A stretch of DNA of 64,000 bases from Variovorax paradoxus (GCF_029919115.1 NZ_CP123990.1:2232001-2296000), one strand, 5' to 3'. Numbered from the stretch's first letter, positions 43,573 through 53,325 are shown. Notes: generated from the sequence alone by a model not told the origin. Numbers and translations: made by a program.

Positions 43573-44622
43573 ATGCAATACCGCAAGTTCGGCCGTACCG
43601 GCCTGTTCGTTTCCGAGCTGTGCCTCGGCACCATGACCTTCGGCGGCGCCAGCGGCATCTGGGGGCATATCGGCAACCTCCAGCAAGCCGAGGCCGAAAG
43701 CCTGGTCGGCCGGGCACTGGACGCGGGCATCAACTTCATCGACACCGCCGACGTGTATTCCGAAGGCCTTTCGGAAACCATCACCGGCCAGGCGCTGAAG
43801 AACCTCAAGGTACCGCGCGACAACGTCGTGGTCGCCACCAAGGTTTTCGGCGAAGCCGGCAAGAGCCCCAATGCGGCCGGCGCCTCGCGCTATCACATCA
43901 TGGACGGCGTGAAGGCGAGCCTCAAGCGCCTGCAGCTCGACCATATCGACCTGTACCAGATCCACGGCTTCGACCCGGTCACGCCCATCGAGGAAACCGT
44001 GCGCGCGCTGGACAACCTGGTGCAGCAAGGCCACGTGCGCTATGTGGGCGTTTCGAACTGGGCCGCCTGGCAGATCATGAAGGCGCTGGGCATTGCCGAG
44101 CGCCAGGGCCTCGCGCGCTTCGAGTCGCTGCAGGCCTACTACACCATTGCGGGCCGCGACCTGGAGCGCGAGCTCGCGCCCATGCTGCGGAGCGAAAACG
44201 TCGGCCTCATGGTCTGGAGCCCGCTGGCGGGCGGCCTGCTCAGCGGCAAGTACGGGCGCAATACCGAAGCCGAAAAAGGCAGCCGCCGCACCACCTTCGA
44301 CTTTCCGCCGGTGAATGTGGTGCGGGCCTACGACTGCATCGACGCGATGCGCGAACTGGCCGAGGCGCGCAAGGTGTCGGTGGCACAGATCGCGCTGGCA
44401 TGGCTGCTGCACCAGCAGGTGGTAACCAGCGTGATCGTGGGCGCCAAGCGCGTCGAGCAGCTGGACGACAACATTGCCGCAACGGCCATCCGGCTCGGCG
44501 CCGACGAGCTGGCGCAACTCGACCAGGTGAGCGCGCTGCCTTCCGAGTACCCGGGCTGGATGCTCGAGCGTCAGGGCGGCGCACGGGCAAAGCGCCTGGC
44601 GGAATCGAGTCAGCGCGGCTGA
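43573..44622 (+). CDS. aldo/keto reductase
   Basis: The 349-residue protein has the complete AKR active site: Asp in DTADVY, Tyr in VYSEG, Lys in VVATKVF and His in LYQIHGFD, on a TIM barrel with the cofactor segment VIVGAKRVEQLDDN. It reduces aldehydes or ketones with NADPH. The divergent AraC gene probably induces it. The start ATG (MQYRKFGRTGL) is the family's usual one; an open frame extends upstream through the regulator and is not coding. Confidence 0.92.
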   Translation: MQYRKFGRTGLFVSELCLGTMTFGGASGIWGHIGNLQQAEAESLVGRALDAGINFIDTADVYSEGLSETITGQALKNLKVPRDNVVVATKVFGEAGKSPNAAGASRYHIMDGVKASLKRLQLDHIDLYQIHGFDPVTPIEETVRALDNLVQQGHVRYVGVSNWAAWQIMKALGIAERQGLARFESLQAYYTIAGRDLERELAPMLRSENVGLMVWSPLAGGLLSGKYGRNTEAEKGSRRTTFDFPPVNVVRAYDCIDAMRELAEARKVSVAQIALAWLLHQQVVTSVIVGAKRVEQLDDNIAATAIRLGADELAQLDQVSALPSEYPGWMLERQGGARAKRLAESSQRG

Positions 44623-44635
44623 ACGTCTCGCAGGA

Positions 44636-45358
44636 TCAGGCCAGCTCGGCTGAGCGCCTCGCGATGTGCGCCGCGGTTGCGCGCAGCGCACGCAGGTCGA
44701 GGTGCTGCGCGGCGCTTGCCGCAGAAGCCTCTGCCAGGTGCGGCACCACGCCCAGCAATGGCGCCCCGAGCCGGCCGCGCAAGGTCTGCAGGTTGGCGTC
44801 GGGCGCCAGCATCCCCGGCTCGATGATGCTCGCGACCCAACCCGACAGCACAAGGCCGCGCGCCCGGATGGCTTCGGCCGTGAGCAGCGCGTGGTTCAGG
44901 CAGCCCAGGCGCAGCCCGACCACGAGCACCACGGGCAAGCCCAGCGCCACGGCGAGGTCTGCGCTGTCGAGGTCGTCGCCAAACGGCACGCAGAACCCGC
45001 CCACCCCCTCGACCACCACCGCATCGGCGCGCTGCGACAAGGCCGCAAAGGCCGAGAGCAGCGGCGGCAACTCGATGCGCACGCCCTCTTCCCGCGCCGC
45101 CAGGTGCGGCGACATCGGCGCGCGCAGCAGGTACGGGCAACGCAGCGCCAGCGGTGCGTCGACATTGCCTGCGGCATGCAGCTGCTCGACATCGTCGTTG
45201 CGTCACGCACCATCGACCAAGTCCAGGCCCGCCGCCACCGGCTTCATGCCGACCGCGCGCAGGCCCGAGGCGGCCAGCAGGCTCAGCATTGCGCTGCTGA
45301 CCAGCGTCTTGCCGACGCCCGTGTCGGTGCCGGTAACGAACCAGCGCCGGGGCGTCAT
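44636..45358 (-). pseudogene. bioD: dethiobiotin synthetase with an in-frame stop
   Basis: BioD closes the ureido ring of dethiobiotin with CO2 and ATP. The first 51 codons are normal, including the P-loop GTDTGVGKT and [10 protein letters not shown]. Codon 52 is TGA (plus-strand TCA at 45203-45205), directly after LVDGA. The same frame then continues without a break through [27 protein letters not shown] and [14 protein letters not shown] to 44636. A TGG-to-TGA change explains this. Without the stop the protein would be 240 residues, a normal length. Unless the stop is a sequencing error or is read through, the strain should lack this BioD. It overlaps bioF by four bases. Confidence 0.88.
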
Positions 45359-46587
45359 GGGTGCACCTCGGGCTGCTGCGCCAGCGCGCTGCCCACTGCA
45401 TCGACCAGGCGGGCCACATCGGACTCGGTGTGGCTGGCCGATAGCGTGATCCGCAGGCGCGCGGTGCCGGCAGGCACGGTCGGCGGACGGATCGCACCCA
45501 CGCGCAGTCCGCGGGCATCGAGCTGCGCCATGGTTTCCATTGCACGCGCGTTGCCGCCGACGATCAGCGGCTGGATCGCGGTGGATGAAGCGGGCAGCCA
45601 GGCGCTGCCGCCCGGCTGCAAGATGGCCTCTAGGCCCCGGCGAAACTGGGCGATGCGTGCCTTCAGGCGGGCCCGGCGCGCATCGCCCTCTTCGCCCTCG
45701 ATCAGCTTGAGGCTCGCAAGCAACGCATGCGCAACGGCCGGCGGCGCGGCGGTGGTGAAGATGTATGGCCGCGCCTTTTGCACCAGGTAGTCGGCCACGG
45801 TGCGGTGCGCAGCCACGAACGCGCCCGAAACCCCGGCCGCCTTGCCGAGCGTGCCCACAAGCACCAGCCGCTCCGAGCGCAGGCCCTCCGCCTGCAGCAC
45901 GCCGCGCCCCGTGGCGCCCAGCACGCCGAAGCCGTGCGCGTCGTCCAGCACCAGCCAGGCGTCGTGGCGCTCCGCCAGTGAGAGCAGCCCCGCTACTGGC
46001 GCGATGTTGCCGTCCATGCTGAAGACCGCATCGCTCACGATGAGCTTGACCGGTGCATCGCAGGCGCCGAGCTGCGCATCCAGCGCGGCCAGGTCGCAAT
46101 GCGGATAGCGCTCGACCCGAGCCTTGGCCAGCCGTGCGCCGTCGATCAGCGAGGCATGGTTGAGCGACTCCGAAAAAATCACGGCTTCGGCACCGCCAAG
46201 CGCCGATAGCACCGCGAGGTTGGCCATGTAGCCCGTGCAGAAGAACAGGCTGCGCGCCTCGGGAATGAAGGGCGCCATCCAGTCGCCGAGCCGCTCTTCC
46301 AGCTCCGCATGCGCGCGCGAATGGCCAAGCACCAGGTGCGACCCGCCACTGCCGGTGCCATAGCGTGCCGCGCCTTCGGCCAATGCGGCGGCCAGCGCCG
46401 GGTGCGCTGCCAGCCCCAGGTAGTCGTTGCTGCTGAAGCAGAGCATGGCGCGCTGCGCTTGTGCGCCGGAGAGCGTCAGCGTCTGCTCGGGCGCGCAGGC
46501 CGTCTCGGCGATCTGCCGCCGGCGGCGCAGCGACTGCGCATCGAGCGCCGCAATCTCGTCCTCCAGGCGTTCAAGCAAGCGCGACAT
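45355..46587 (-). CDS. bioF: 8-amino-7-oxononanoate synthase
   Basis: BioF joins pimeloyl-ACP and alanine in the first dedicated ring-assembly step of biotin. The 410-residue protein is a PLP enzyme of the alpha-oxoamine synthase family. Motifs are complete: [38 protein letters not shown] and the PLP lysine in VGTLGKAAG. It overlaps bioA by 17 bases upstream and bioD downstream by four, so the three are one coupled operon. Confidence 0.95.
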   Translation of the reverse strand: MSRLLERLEDEIAALDAQSLRRRRQIAETACAPEQTLTLSGAQAQRAMLCFSSNDYLGLAAHPALAAALAEGAARYGTGSGGSHLVLGHSRAHAELEERLGDWMAPFIPEARSLFFCTGYMANLAVLSALGGAEAVIFSESLNHASLIDGARLAKARVERYPHCDLAALDAQLGACDAPVKLIVSDAVFSMDGNIAPVAGLLSLAERHDAWLVLDDAHGFGVLGATGRGVLQAEGLRSERLVLVGTLGKAAGVSGAFVAAHRTVADYLVQKARPYIFTTAAPPAVAHALLASLKLIEGEEGDARRARLKARIAQFRRGLEAILQPGGSAWLPASSTAIQPLIVGGNARAMETMAQLDARGLRVGAIRPPTVPAGTARLRITLSASHTESDVARLVDAVGSALAQQPEVHP

Positions 46588-47968
46588 CGCGGCCTCCTTG
46601 TTCTGCGCGGCCGGGCACGTCTAGCGCCCGCAGCGTGTCCAGCGTGGCGTCGACCAGCAGGTCGATCTCGCCGTCGCCAATCGCATACGGCGGCATGAGG
46701 TACACCGTGGCGCCGATCGGCCGCATCAACAGGCCGTTTGCCCGCGCGCCCAGGTGAAAGCGCTCGGCAAACCGGGCACCCGGCTGGCGCACGTCGAAGG
46801 CCGTGATCATTCCGCGCTGGCGCAGGTGATCGACGGGCATGCCTCGCAAACCTTCGCGCAAGCGGCATAGCAGCCGTTCGGCGCGGGCGCGGTTGCGCCG
46901 CAGCGCATCCTCCTGCTCGAACAGGTCGAGCGTCGCAATCGCCGCCCGGCAGGCCAGCGCGTTACCGGTATACGAATGGGAATGCAGAAAGCTGCGCGCC
47001 ACGTCGTCGTCCACAAAGCCATCGTGGATCGCATCGCGCGTCATCACCAGCGCCAACGGCAGATAGCCGCCGCTGATGCCCTTGGAGAGGCAAAGAAAGT
47101 CGGGCCAGATGCCGGCCTGCTCGCACGCGAAGAAGGTGCCCGTGCGCCCGCAGCCCACAGCAATTTCGTCGGCGATGAGGTGCACGCCGTAGCGGTCGCA
47201 CAGCGCGCGCACCAGGCGCAGGTATTCGGGGTCGTGCATGGCCATGCCGGTGGCGCATTGCACCAGCGGCTCGACGATCACGGCGGCAATCGACGCATGG
47301 CTTTCGGCCAGCAGCGCCTCGAGTTCGGCTGCAGCGTGCCGCGCCACCGCGGCAGCGCTTTCGCCCTGCCGTGCGCCCCGTGCGTCGGGCGATGCAACAA
47401 AGTGCGCATTCGCGAGCAGCGGCGCGTAGGCATCGCGGAACACCGGCACGTCGGTCACATGCAGCGCGCCCAGCGTCTCGCCGTGGTAGCCGTTGCGCAG
47501 CGCGACAAAGTTGCGCTTGCCGGCGAGGCCCGCGTTGCGCCACGCATGAAAGCTCATCTTCAACGCGATCTCCACCGCCGATGCGCCGTCGGAGGCGTAG
47601 AAGCAATGGCCGAGCGCATGGCCGGTCAGCGCGGCAAGCCGCTCGGCCAACTCCACCGCGGGCGCGTGCGTGCAGCCTGCGAGCATCACGTGCGAAAGCG
47701 TGTCGAGCTGGTCTTTCAGCGCGGCGTTGATGGCCGGATGCGCATGCCCGAAGAGATTGACCCACCACGAACTCGTCGCGTCGAGGTAGCGGCGGCCGTC
47801 ATGGTCATGGAGCCAGACGCCCTCGCCCCGCGCGATCGGCAGCGGCGGCACCGCCTCCAGGCGGATGCTCTGCGTGCACGGATGCCACACGTGGCGCCGG
47901 CTGCGCTGTTGCCAGCTCGCGTTTTTTGACGGCGCGGGCGTCGGGTGAGGAGCAATCGTTGGCGGCAT
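46571..47968 (-). CDS. bioA: adenosylmethionine-8-amino-7-oxononanoate aminotransferase
   Basis: BioA uses SAM as amino donor to make 7,8-diaminopelargonate. The 465-residue fold-type I PLP enzyme has [37 protein letters not shown] and the PLP lysine in [13 protein letters not shown]. It is the first gene of bioA-bioF-bioD. bioB and bioC are not in the window. The 320 bases upstream show no BirA or BioR operator that I can recognise. Confidence 0.95.
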   Translation of the reverse strand: MPPTIAPHPTPAPSKNASWQQRSRRHVWHPCTQSIRLEAVPPLPIARGEGVWLHDHDGRRYLDATSSWWVNLFGHAHPAINAALKDQLDTLSHVMLAGCTHAPAVELAERLAALTGHALGHCFYASDGASAVEIALKMSFHAWRNAGLAGKRNFVALRNGYHGETLGALHVTDVPVFRDAYAPLLANAHFVASPDARGARQGESAAAVARHAAAELEALLAESHASIAAVIVEPLVQCATGMAMHDPEYLRLVRALCDRYGVHLIADEIAVGCGRTGTFFACEQAGIWPDFLCLSKGISGGYLPLALVMTRDAIHDGFVDDDVARSFLHSHSYTGNALACRAAIATLDLFEQEDALRRNRARAERLLCRLREGLRGMPVDHLRQRGMITAFDVRQPGARFAERFHLGARANGLLMRPIGATVYLMPPYAIGDGEIDLLVDATLDTLRALDVPGRAEQGGRDVALA

Positions 47969-48287
47969 CCGCGTAATCCTTTGGGAGCAAGGCGCGGGAT
48001 CGTATCGACGCAGATCGGCCGCGGCAAACCGCCGGCTCCGATGCGAGATGCGGCCGGTTTGAGCGGCGTTGGCCGGCGTAGCTGATGGTTCGAATCAAGC
48101 TCGTGCAACACGGCGGTTTCCCGTGCGTAGAACTTGCGAAGGGCCGGACGCAAGTTGTCTTGCAGACGATAGAGATAGTTGCAGAATATCGAGCATCCGC
48201 CGGCGCACGGGTGTGTTTTCTTGTTATCGGACACGCCGATGGCTGATTTTGAAAATCATGAGAAGCCGGCTTGGCATCCTGGCGTTT
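47969..48287. other. intergenic region upstream of bioA
   Basis: No gene is supported here. The direct repeat TTGCAG flanks CGATAGAGATAG near 48160, but this does not match known biotin operators. It should hold the bioA promoter and the 3' end of the oxidoreductase transcript. Confidence 0.5.
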
Positions 48288-49148
48288 TCAGCCCTTTTTC
48301 ACCAGCGCCGAGATGTATTCGCGCAATGAAGTCGCCCCGCGTTCGGATCTTTCCGGCTCTTCCTTGTTATCGAGGGTGAGGCGCGTCATGGCGGCATAAG
48401 ACCTTGCGCCGGCCTCCGAAAATCCCATCGAACGAAACGCCTGCTCCCATTGGTCCGGCGGCGTCACGACCACTTCCACCGGCCGCCCCAGTGCCTCTGC
48501 GAACGCCTCAGCGACATCGCGCGGCGAGTAGCGCTCCGGCCCCTCGACATAGTGCGGCCCGGAGGAGCGGCCCTCGCCCAGCATGAGCCGCGCCGCAAAC
48601 TCGCCGAGGTCGCGCGGCGCCACCATCGGCAGCGTGAAGTCGGGCGGATACATGCTGTCCAGCTTGCCCTTGCTCCGCGCGGGCTCGAGCGAGGCGTCCC
48701 AGTTGCTCATGTAGTAGGCGGCACGAATCGCGCTCACTGGCACAGGCTGGGCCGCAAGCGCCTGCTCCATCCGGTAGAGCACATCGAGGTCGCCGATACG
48801 GTCGCCGCGCTGCGCGCCGTAAGTCGATTCGGCAACGATCTTCTCGAGCGGCAAGCCTTCGATCGCTTCGAGAATGCAGTCCAGGCTCCTTTGCTCCTCG
48901 GCAGCGGTGTCGCTGGAAGGCGGCGCGGGCGGGTTGAGCAGGAACAGGCGCTTGCCGCCGGCCACCACGCGCCGCAGCGAAGGCACGTCGAACACATCGG
49001 CCTCCGCGATGGTGGCGCCCTGCCGGTGCAAGGCGTCGGCATGTGCGGCGTCGCGCGTGACCGCGATCACCTTCTCGCCTTGCGCAAGCAGCGCAGAAAC
49101 CAGCGCCGAGCCGACATGCCCGGTCGCGCCAAGGACGATGTGCGTCAT
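48288..49148 (-). CDS. NmrA/SDR-type NAD(P)-binding protein
   Basis: The start at 49148 places the Rossmann motif at the N-terminus (MTHIVLGATGHVGSALVSAL). The 286-residue protein matches the atypical SDR/NmrA group, such as QorB and related quinone-responsive proteins, with FLLNPPAPP and AAYYMSNWD. It lacks a clear Tyr-x3-Lys pair in the usual place, as in NmrA-type sensors, so it may be a reductase or a redox sensor. Confidence 0.85.
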   Translation of the reverse strand: MTHIVLGATGHVGSALVSALLAQGEKVIAVTRDAAHADALHRQGATIAEADVFDVPSLRRVVAGGKRLFLLNPPAPPSSDTAAEEQRSLDCILEAIEGLPLEKIVAESTYGAQRGDRIGDLDVLYRMEQALAAQPVPVSAIRAAYYMSNWDASLEPARSKGKLDSMYPPDFTLPMVAPRDLGEFAARLMLGEGRSSGPHYVEGPERYSPRDVAEAFAEALGRPVEVVVTPPDQWEQAFRSMGFSEAGARSYAAMTRLTLDNKEEPERSERGATSLREYISALVKKG

Positions 49149-49323
49149 GCGTGTGCCTTTCTTCAACGGTTGCAAACCGGAAATGACATGGCTCGAAGCT
49201 ATTGGCCCGCCGCCGCCGCGAGCGCCCGGGTTGGACGACGCCCGTCGTGGGTCTATTCCCACACCGGCGGCCCCGCGCCGCGCGGAGAAATGCATGTCCA
49301 CGCATTTTTCAAGGAGCAATTTC

Positions 49324-49512
49324 ATGTCGAAGACGAATCCCAACACCCCCGATGAACGCGGCTCGCTCCCGCCCGATCACAACAAGGCGGGCAACCAGAG
49401 CCCCACGCCCCGTAACGAGCCACGCCGCACCGCTGAAAGCCGCCACGACCGCGAAAGCCACGTCGGCAGCAGCAACCAGACCCAATCGCGCCGAGGCGGC
49501 GGCACGCACTGA
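49324..49512 (+). CDS. small polar hypothetical protein
   Basis: A clear AAGGAG lies seven bases before an ATG. The 62-residue product (MSKTNPNTPDERGSLPP) is rich in Arg, Asn, Ser and Pro, with no hydrophobic part, and is probably disordered. No family is recognised. It resembles in composition the small protein at 30207-30467. The gene ends 39 bases before udgX. Confidence 0.55.
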   Translation: MSKTNPNTPDERGSLPPDHNKAGNQSPTPRNEPRRTAESRHDRESHVGSSNQTQSRRGGGTH

Positions 49513-49551
49513 GGGCCCCCGGCTGAACACGAACTACCTGCGGTCTCGCCC

Positions 49552-50247
49552 ATGTCTCACCGCAACGAAGCCACCGCAGCCCTGAAGGCGCTGAGCATCG
49601 CCACCGACGCATGCCGCGAGTGCCCGCTGGGCGAGCCCGCAACGCAGTCGGTCTTTGGCGAGGGCCCGGTCGGCGCTGTGCTGATGGTGGTGGGCGAGCA
49701 GCCCGGCGACAAGGAAGACCTGGTGGGCCGCCCCTTCGTCGGCCCCGCCGGCAAGCTGTTCGACCGCGCCGTGGCCGAGCTCGGCTGGTCGCGCGACAAG
49801 CTCTACGTGACCAATGCGGTGAAGCATTTCAAATACGAACTGCGCGGCAAGCGCCGCATCCACAAGACGCCGGGCCAGCGCGAGGCTGAGGCCTGCAGGC
49901 ACTGGCTCGAAAGCGAAATAGAGCTCGTGCAGCCGCGCGCCTTCATTGCCTTGGGCGGCACGGCCGCGCGCTCGCTGCTGGGCCGGCCGGTGGCCGTGAT
50001 GAAGGAGCGTGGCCAGTGGCAGGAGAACCCCGCCGGACACCGAGTGCTGGTGACGCTGCACCCTTCCGCCCTGCTGCGCGGCGACCCGGAGCAAAGGGAG
50101 GCCGCGTGGGAAGCCTGGCTCAAGGACCTGCGGGTGGCCTCGGAGGTGATGAAGAAAACGGCGGCTGCCAAGTCTCCCGGGCGTGCCGCCCCCGCGCCCC
50201 GGCCGGTGCGCGCCCCACGCCGGACTCGAACGACAGCCCCTGCCTAG
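49552..50247 (+). CDS. udgX: uracil-DNA glycosylase, UdgX type
   Basis: UdgX removes uracil from DNA and stays covalently bound to the abasic site. The 231-residue protein has motif A (GEQPGDKEDLVGRPFVGPAG) and the UdgX-specific loop KRRIHK at residues 100-105. H104 corresponds to the histidine that makes the covalent link. CxxC (C21, C24) and C115 fit an Fe-S cluster, and HPSALLRG is motif B. The last 35 residues are a basic, Ala/Pro-rich tail. The neighbouring AlkB and helicase genes, on the other strand, are also nucleic-acid repair proteins. Confidence 0.92.
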   Translation: MSHRNEATAALKALSIATDACRECPLGEPATQSVFGEGPVGAVLMVVGEQPGDKEDLVGRPFVGPAGKLFDRAVAELGWSRDKLYVTNAVKHFKYELRGKRRIHKTPGQREAEACRHWLESEIELVQPRAFIALGGTAARSLLGRPVAVMKERGQWQENPAGHRVLVTLHPSALLRGDPEQREAAWEAWLKDLRVASEVMKKTAAAKSPGRAAPAPRPVRAPRRTRTTAPA

Positions 50248-50266
50248 GCCCTCGCCGCGCGGGATG

Positions 50267-50875
50267 TCAGGCGCGCCGCCGCGTGCGCATGGTGATCGAA
50301 TAGCGCAGCGTCTCGGTGGGCGCAATGGCGTGCTGCCAGGCCCAGCGCGCTTCGCTTCGAAGCGTGTAGATGGAGCGCGGCTCCATCAGCAGCTCGAGGC
50401 CCGGAGGTGCGCTGGCGCTGGCCGGGGGATAAGGCCGCAGCTGCATCACGGCATCGCCGAGCAGCGAAACGCCGACGATGTCCTCGAAGTCGGGCACGTC
50501 GCGGTGCCAGCCAAGCGGCGTTCCGGGCCGATATTCGGCCACGAGCATGTGGGCGAAATCTTCGGGCGCCATGCCCATCCATTCGGCCACCCTGGCCCTT
50601 AGGGGGTGGAATACCTCAGGGATCGGCGCACCCGGCTTGAGACGATGGTTGGCAAAGTCGTAGCTGCCGCCAAAGCCGATGCCGCGGCGGCGCGCGGTGT
50701 ATTCCTTGTAGCGCATCTCCCGGAGCTCGAAGCCCCGCACGATGCGCAGCAGCTCCTCTTCTTCGGCGCGCGTGAGAAATTCATGCTCGTACCGCAGGCC
50801 CTCGATGGCTGCCGCCGGCACCTCACCGAACAGGTCGGGCTCGTCGGCCAGCTGAATGCGCCTAGCGGATCGCAT
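50267..50875 (-). CDS. alpha-ketoglutarate-dependent dioxygenase, AlkB family
   Basis: The 202-residue protein has the Fe(II) site H-x-D in GWHRDVPDF, the distal histidine, and the 2-oxoglutarate arginines in LRYSITMRTRRR. Families of this kind demethylate alkylated DNA or RNA bases. The ATG at 50875 overlaps the end of the helicase gene by 14 bases, so both are on one transcript and the LexA box in front of the helicase should control this gene too. Confidence 0.9.
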   Translation of the reverse strand: MRSARRIQLADEPDLFGEVPAAAIEGLRYEHEFLTRAEEEELLRIVRGFELREMRYKEYTARRRGIGFGGSYDFANHRLKPGAPIPEVFHPLRARVAEWMGMAPEDFAHMLVAEYRPGTPLGWHRDVPDFEDIVGVSLLGDAVMQLRPYPPASASAPPGLELLMEPRSIYTLRSEARWAWQHAIAPTETLRYSITMRTRRRA

Positions 50876-53213
50876 CGACGCCTCCCCGTTCTCCCTTCGC
50901 ACGTGCCGGGCCGCCCAGCTGCAACTCCCACCAGGGCGGCAGCAGCTGCCGGATTTCAGCGCGTGCAAACCGGTCGTCCAGCAGATGCAGCACGCCGCTG
51001 TCTTGTTCGGTGCGAATGACGCGCCCGGCAGCCTGCACCACTTTTTGCAGGCCCGGATAGAGATAGGTGTACTCGTACCCCTTGCCGAAGCGCGCCTGCA
51101 TGCGCTCGCGCGTGATCTCGTTCAGGGCGTTGTATTGCGGCAGGCCCAGGCTCGCGACAAAGGCGCCGATGAGCCGGCTTCCGGGCAGGTCGATGCCTTC
51201 GCCGAAGGCGCCGCCGAGCACGGCAAAGCCGATTCCTCGCCCGCCCTCCTCGAAGCGAGCCACAAAGTCGCGCCGCTCGGCCTCGGCCATGCCGCGGGTT
51301 TGCGTCCACACGGGCACGCCCGGGTGCCTGGCCAAGAATGCCGCGCAGGCTTTTTCAAGGTAGTCGAAGCTGCTGAAGAACGCGAGGTAGTTGCCCGGCA
51401 GGCGCTCGAACTGGGCCCCGATGATTTCGGCCACGCTGCGCAACGATCCGGCGCGGTCGCGGAACCGGGTCGACACGTTCATGGCCACTTCCACGCGCAG
51501 TTGCTGGCTGCAGAAAGGCGACGCCACGTCGAGCAAGGCCGTGTCGGCCGGCAGCCCGAGCGCGTCGCGGTAGAACTCGAAAGGCGACAAGGTGCCCGAA
51601 AAGCAGGTGACCGATGCGGCATCGGCAAACCTCGGTTCGAGAAACGGTGCGGGCACCAGGTTGCGGATGGCCAGGCTGCGCTGCTGCTGGTCTTGCGCGG
51701 GCCCCAGCGTTCGCTCGAAAACCGAATGGTCGCCGAACGATTCGGCCAGCCGCGCGAACTGCAGCGCATCGAAGAAAAAGCGCTGCAGCGGTCCTTGCAG
51801 GGCCTCGGGCGTGGCCGCGAAATATTCGCCCATCGCCATGTTGGCCGCCTGCAGGGCACGCGCAAAACGCTCGGGAACTTCATCGACCACGTCGTACGGC
51901 TCGGCCTGCGATTGCTGCACCGTGTCCCACTCGCGGTAGAGCCGGGCCAGCGGGCCGCGCACCGCCGAGGGAGCCGCGCGGTGAGCTTCTTCGAGCGCCG
52001 GGCCGTCGAGCTGGGCGGTGTACATGCCGCGCGCCCGCTCCAGCAGGTTGTGCGCCTCGTCCACCAGCACGGCTGCGCGCCACTCGGCGTCTTTCATGGT
52101 GGCAAAGAGAAAGGCGCTGCCGTCGAAGTAGTAGTTGTAGTCGCCCACGATCACGTCGCACCAGTGCGCCATTTCCTGCGCAAGGAAATAGGGGCACACG
52201 GTGTGTGCCAGCGCAATGTGCCGCAGCGCCTGCCGGTCGAGCCGGGCGGTGCGCGCGGCCTCTTCCCGTGCGGCGGGCAGGCGGTCGTAGAAGCCTTTGG
52301 CAAGCGGGCATGAGTCGCCGTTGCAGGCCCGGTCTGGGTATTCGCACACCTTCTCGCGCGCGGTGAGCTCGAGCACTCGCACCTGCGCGCAGTCTTTGCC
52401 CAGCAAGCGCAGCGCGTCCAGCGCCACGGCGCGGCCGGAGGTCTTGGCGGTAAGAAAGAAGATCTTGTCGATCTTTTGCGCGGCCCGGGCCTTGAGCAGC
52501 GGAAAGATGGTGGCCAGCGTCTTGCCGATGCCGGTGGGGGCCTGCGCCATGAGGCAGCGGCCGTTCACGGCGGCGCGGTACACGGCCTCTGCCAGTTCAC
52601 GCTGGCCCGCACGGAACGCGCCGTGCGGAAATCCGAGCCGGGCGAGCGCGCCATCGAGCGCTGCATGGTGCGCGGCTTCAGCCTCTGCCCAGGCGCTGTA
52701 GCACGCGCACAAGCGCTCGAAATGCGCCTGCAGCGCCGCCCGCTCGTGCTGCTCTTCGAGCACGGTTTCGTCGCCGGTGGCCAGATCGAGGTACACCAGC
52801 GCCACGGTCATGCGTTCGTAGCCGTGCAGTTCGCACAGCATCCAGCCGTAGGTGCGCGCCTGGGCCCAGTGCAGGGCCCGGTGGTTGCCGCGAATGGCGT
52901 CGAAGTCGCCGCGGAAGGTCTTGATTTCTTCGACCCGGCGTTCGCGCGGATCATGGCCGTCGGCCCGGCCCCGCACCTTGAGCGCGCCCCAGTGCGAAAC
53001 CAGCGCCACCTCGCTCTGGTAGCCATTGCCACGCCGCCCCTGTACCAGCGCGTGGCCGGCCATGCCCTCGAGCGCGCTGGGCGCGGGCACAAAACGCAGG
53101 TCGAGATCGCCCGCCTTGGCCGCAAAGGCACACAGCGCCTTGACGGACACCGTACGCTCCCCGGGCGGATCGATCACCCCGTTCTGCAGCTTGGTCGAAG
53201 GATTCGCGGTCAC
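50862..53213 (-). CDS. XPD/DinG-type DNA helicase with nuclease-like N-terminus
   Basis: Residues of the C-terminal two thirds are a superfamily 2 helicase: Walker A APTGIGKT, Walker B LVDEAHN and motif VI QAAGRVIRTEQDSG. Cysteines in KVCEYPDRACNGDSCP and HTVCPYF fit the [4Fe-4S] domain of XPD/DinG. The N-terminal 200 residues have the pattern GRADGHD to EEIKTF, like a PD-(D/E)XK nuclease. The GTG at 53213 is chosen because it lies just after the LexA box and -10; the open frame extends to 53309, and a GTG at 53180 is also possible. Length about 783 residues. It should be induced by DNA damage. Confidence 0.85.
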   Translation of the reverse strand: MTANPSTKLQNGVIDPPGERTVSVKALCAFAAKAGDLDLRFVPAPSALEGMAGHALVQGRRGNGYQSEVALVSHWGALKVRGRADGHDPRERRVEEIKTFRGDFDAIRGNHRALHWAQARTYGWMLCELHGYERMTVALVYLDLATGDETVLEEQHERAALQAHFERLCACYSAWAEAEAAHHAALDGALARLGFPHGAFRAGQRELAEAVYRAAVNGRCLMAQAPTGIGKTLATIFPLLKARAAQKIDKIFFLTAKTSGRAVALDALRLLGKDCAQVRVLELTAREKVCEYPDRACNGDSCPLAKGFYDRLPAAREEAARTARLDRQALRHIALAHTVCPYFLAQEMAHWCDVIVGDYNYYFDGSAFLFATMKDAEWRAAVLVDEAHNLLERARGMYTAQLDGPALEEAHRAAPSAVRGPLARLYREWDTVQQSQAEPYDVVDEVPERFARALQAANMAMGEYFAATPEALQGPLQRFFFDALQFARLAESFGDHSVFERTLGPAQDQQQRSLAIRNLVPAPFLEPRFADAASVTCFSGTLSPFEFYRDALGLPADTALLDVASPFCSQQLRVEVAMNVSTRFRDRAGSLRSVAEIIGAQFERLPGNYLAFFSSFDYLEKACAAFLARHPGVPVWTQTRGMAEAERRDFVARFEEGGRGIGFAVLGGAFGEGIDLPGSRLIGAFVASLGLPQYNALNEITRERMQARFGKGYEYTYLYPGLQKVVQAAGRVIRTEQDSGVLHLLDDRFARAEIRQLLPPWWELQLGGPARAKGERGGVDAIR

Positions 53214-53223
53214 TTGGATGGCA

Positions 53224-53239
53224 CTGTATGAAAGAACAG
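53224..53239 (-). promoter_or_regulatory. LexA box (SOS operator) for the helicase-alkB operon
   Basis: CTGTATGAAAGAACAG fits CTGT-N8-ACAG, the LexA consensus of Gamma- and Betaproteobacteria. On the minus strand a -10 element TATACT (53238-53243) overlaps it. The box lies 11 bases before the proposed GTG start, so bound LexA would block transcription. Confidence 0.75.
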
Positions 53240-53325
53240 TATAACGGCGAGCCCGAGGTGGCGCTCCGCATTGCCGCACAAGAACGTCTCGGGGCCTTCT
53301 CCGACACAAAGGACCTCTGACTTCG

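Noticed and set aside
43362..43871. N-terminal extension of the AraC regulator at 42366
   Set aside because: It crosses the divergent promoter and overlaps the start of the aldo/keto reductase; the cupin-type domain starts after 43361.
45203..45205. TGA in bioD as a selenocysteine or recoded codon
   Set aside because: BioD is not a selenoprotein, no SECIS-like structure was seen next to the codon, and the position is not catalytic.
47969..48287. BirA or BioR operator before bioA
   Set aside because: Neither TTGTAAACC-GGTTTACAA nor TTATCTATAA-like sequences were seen.
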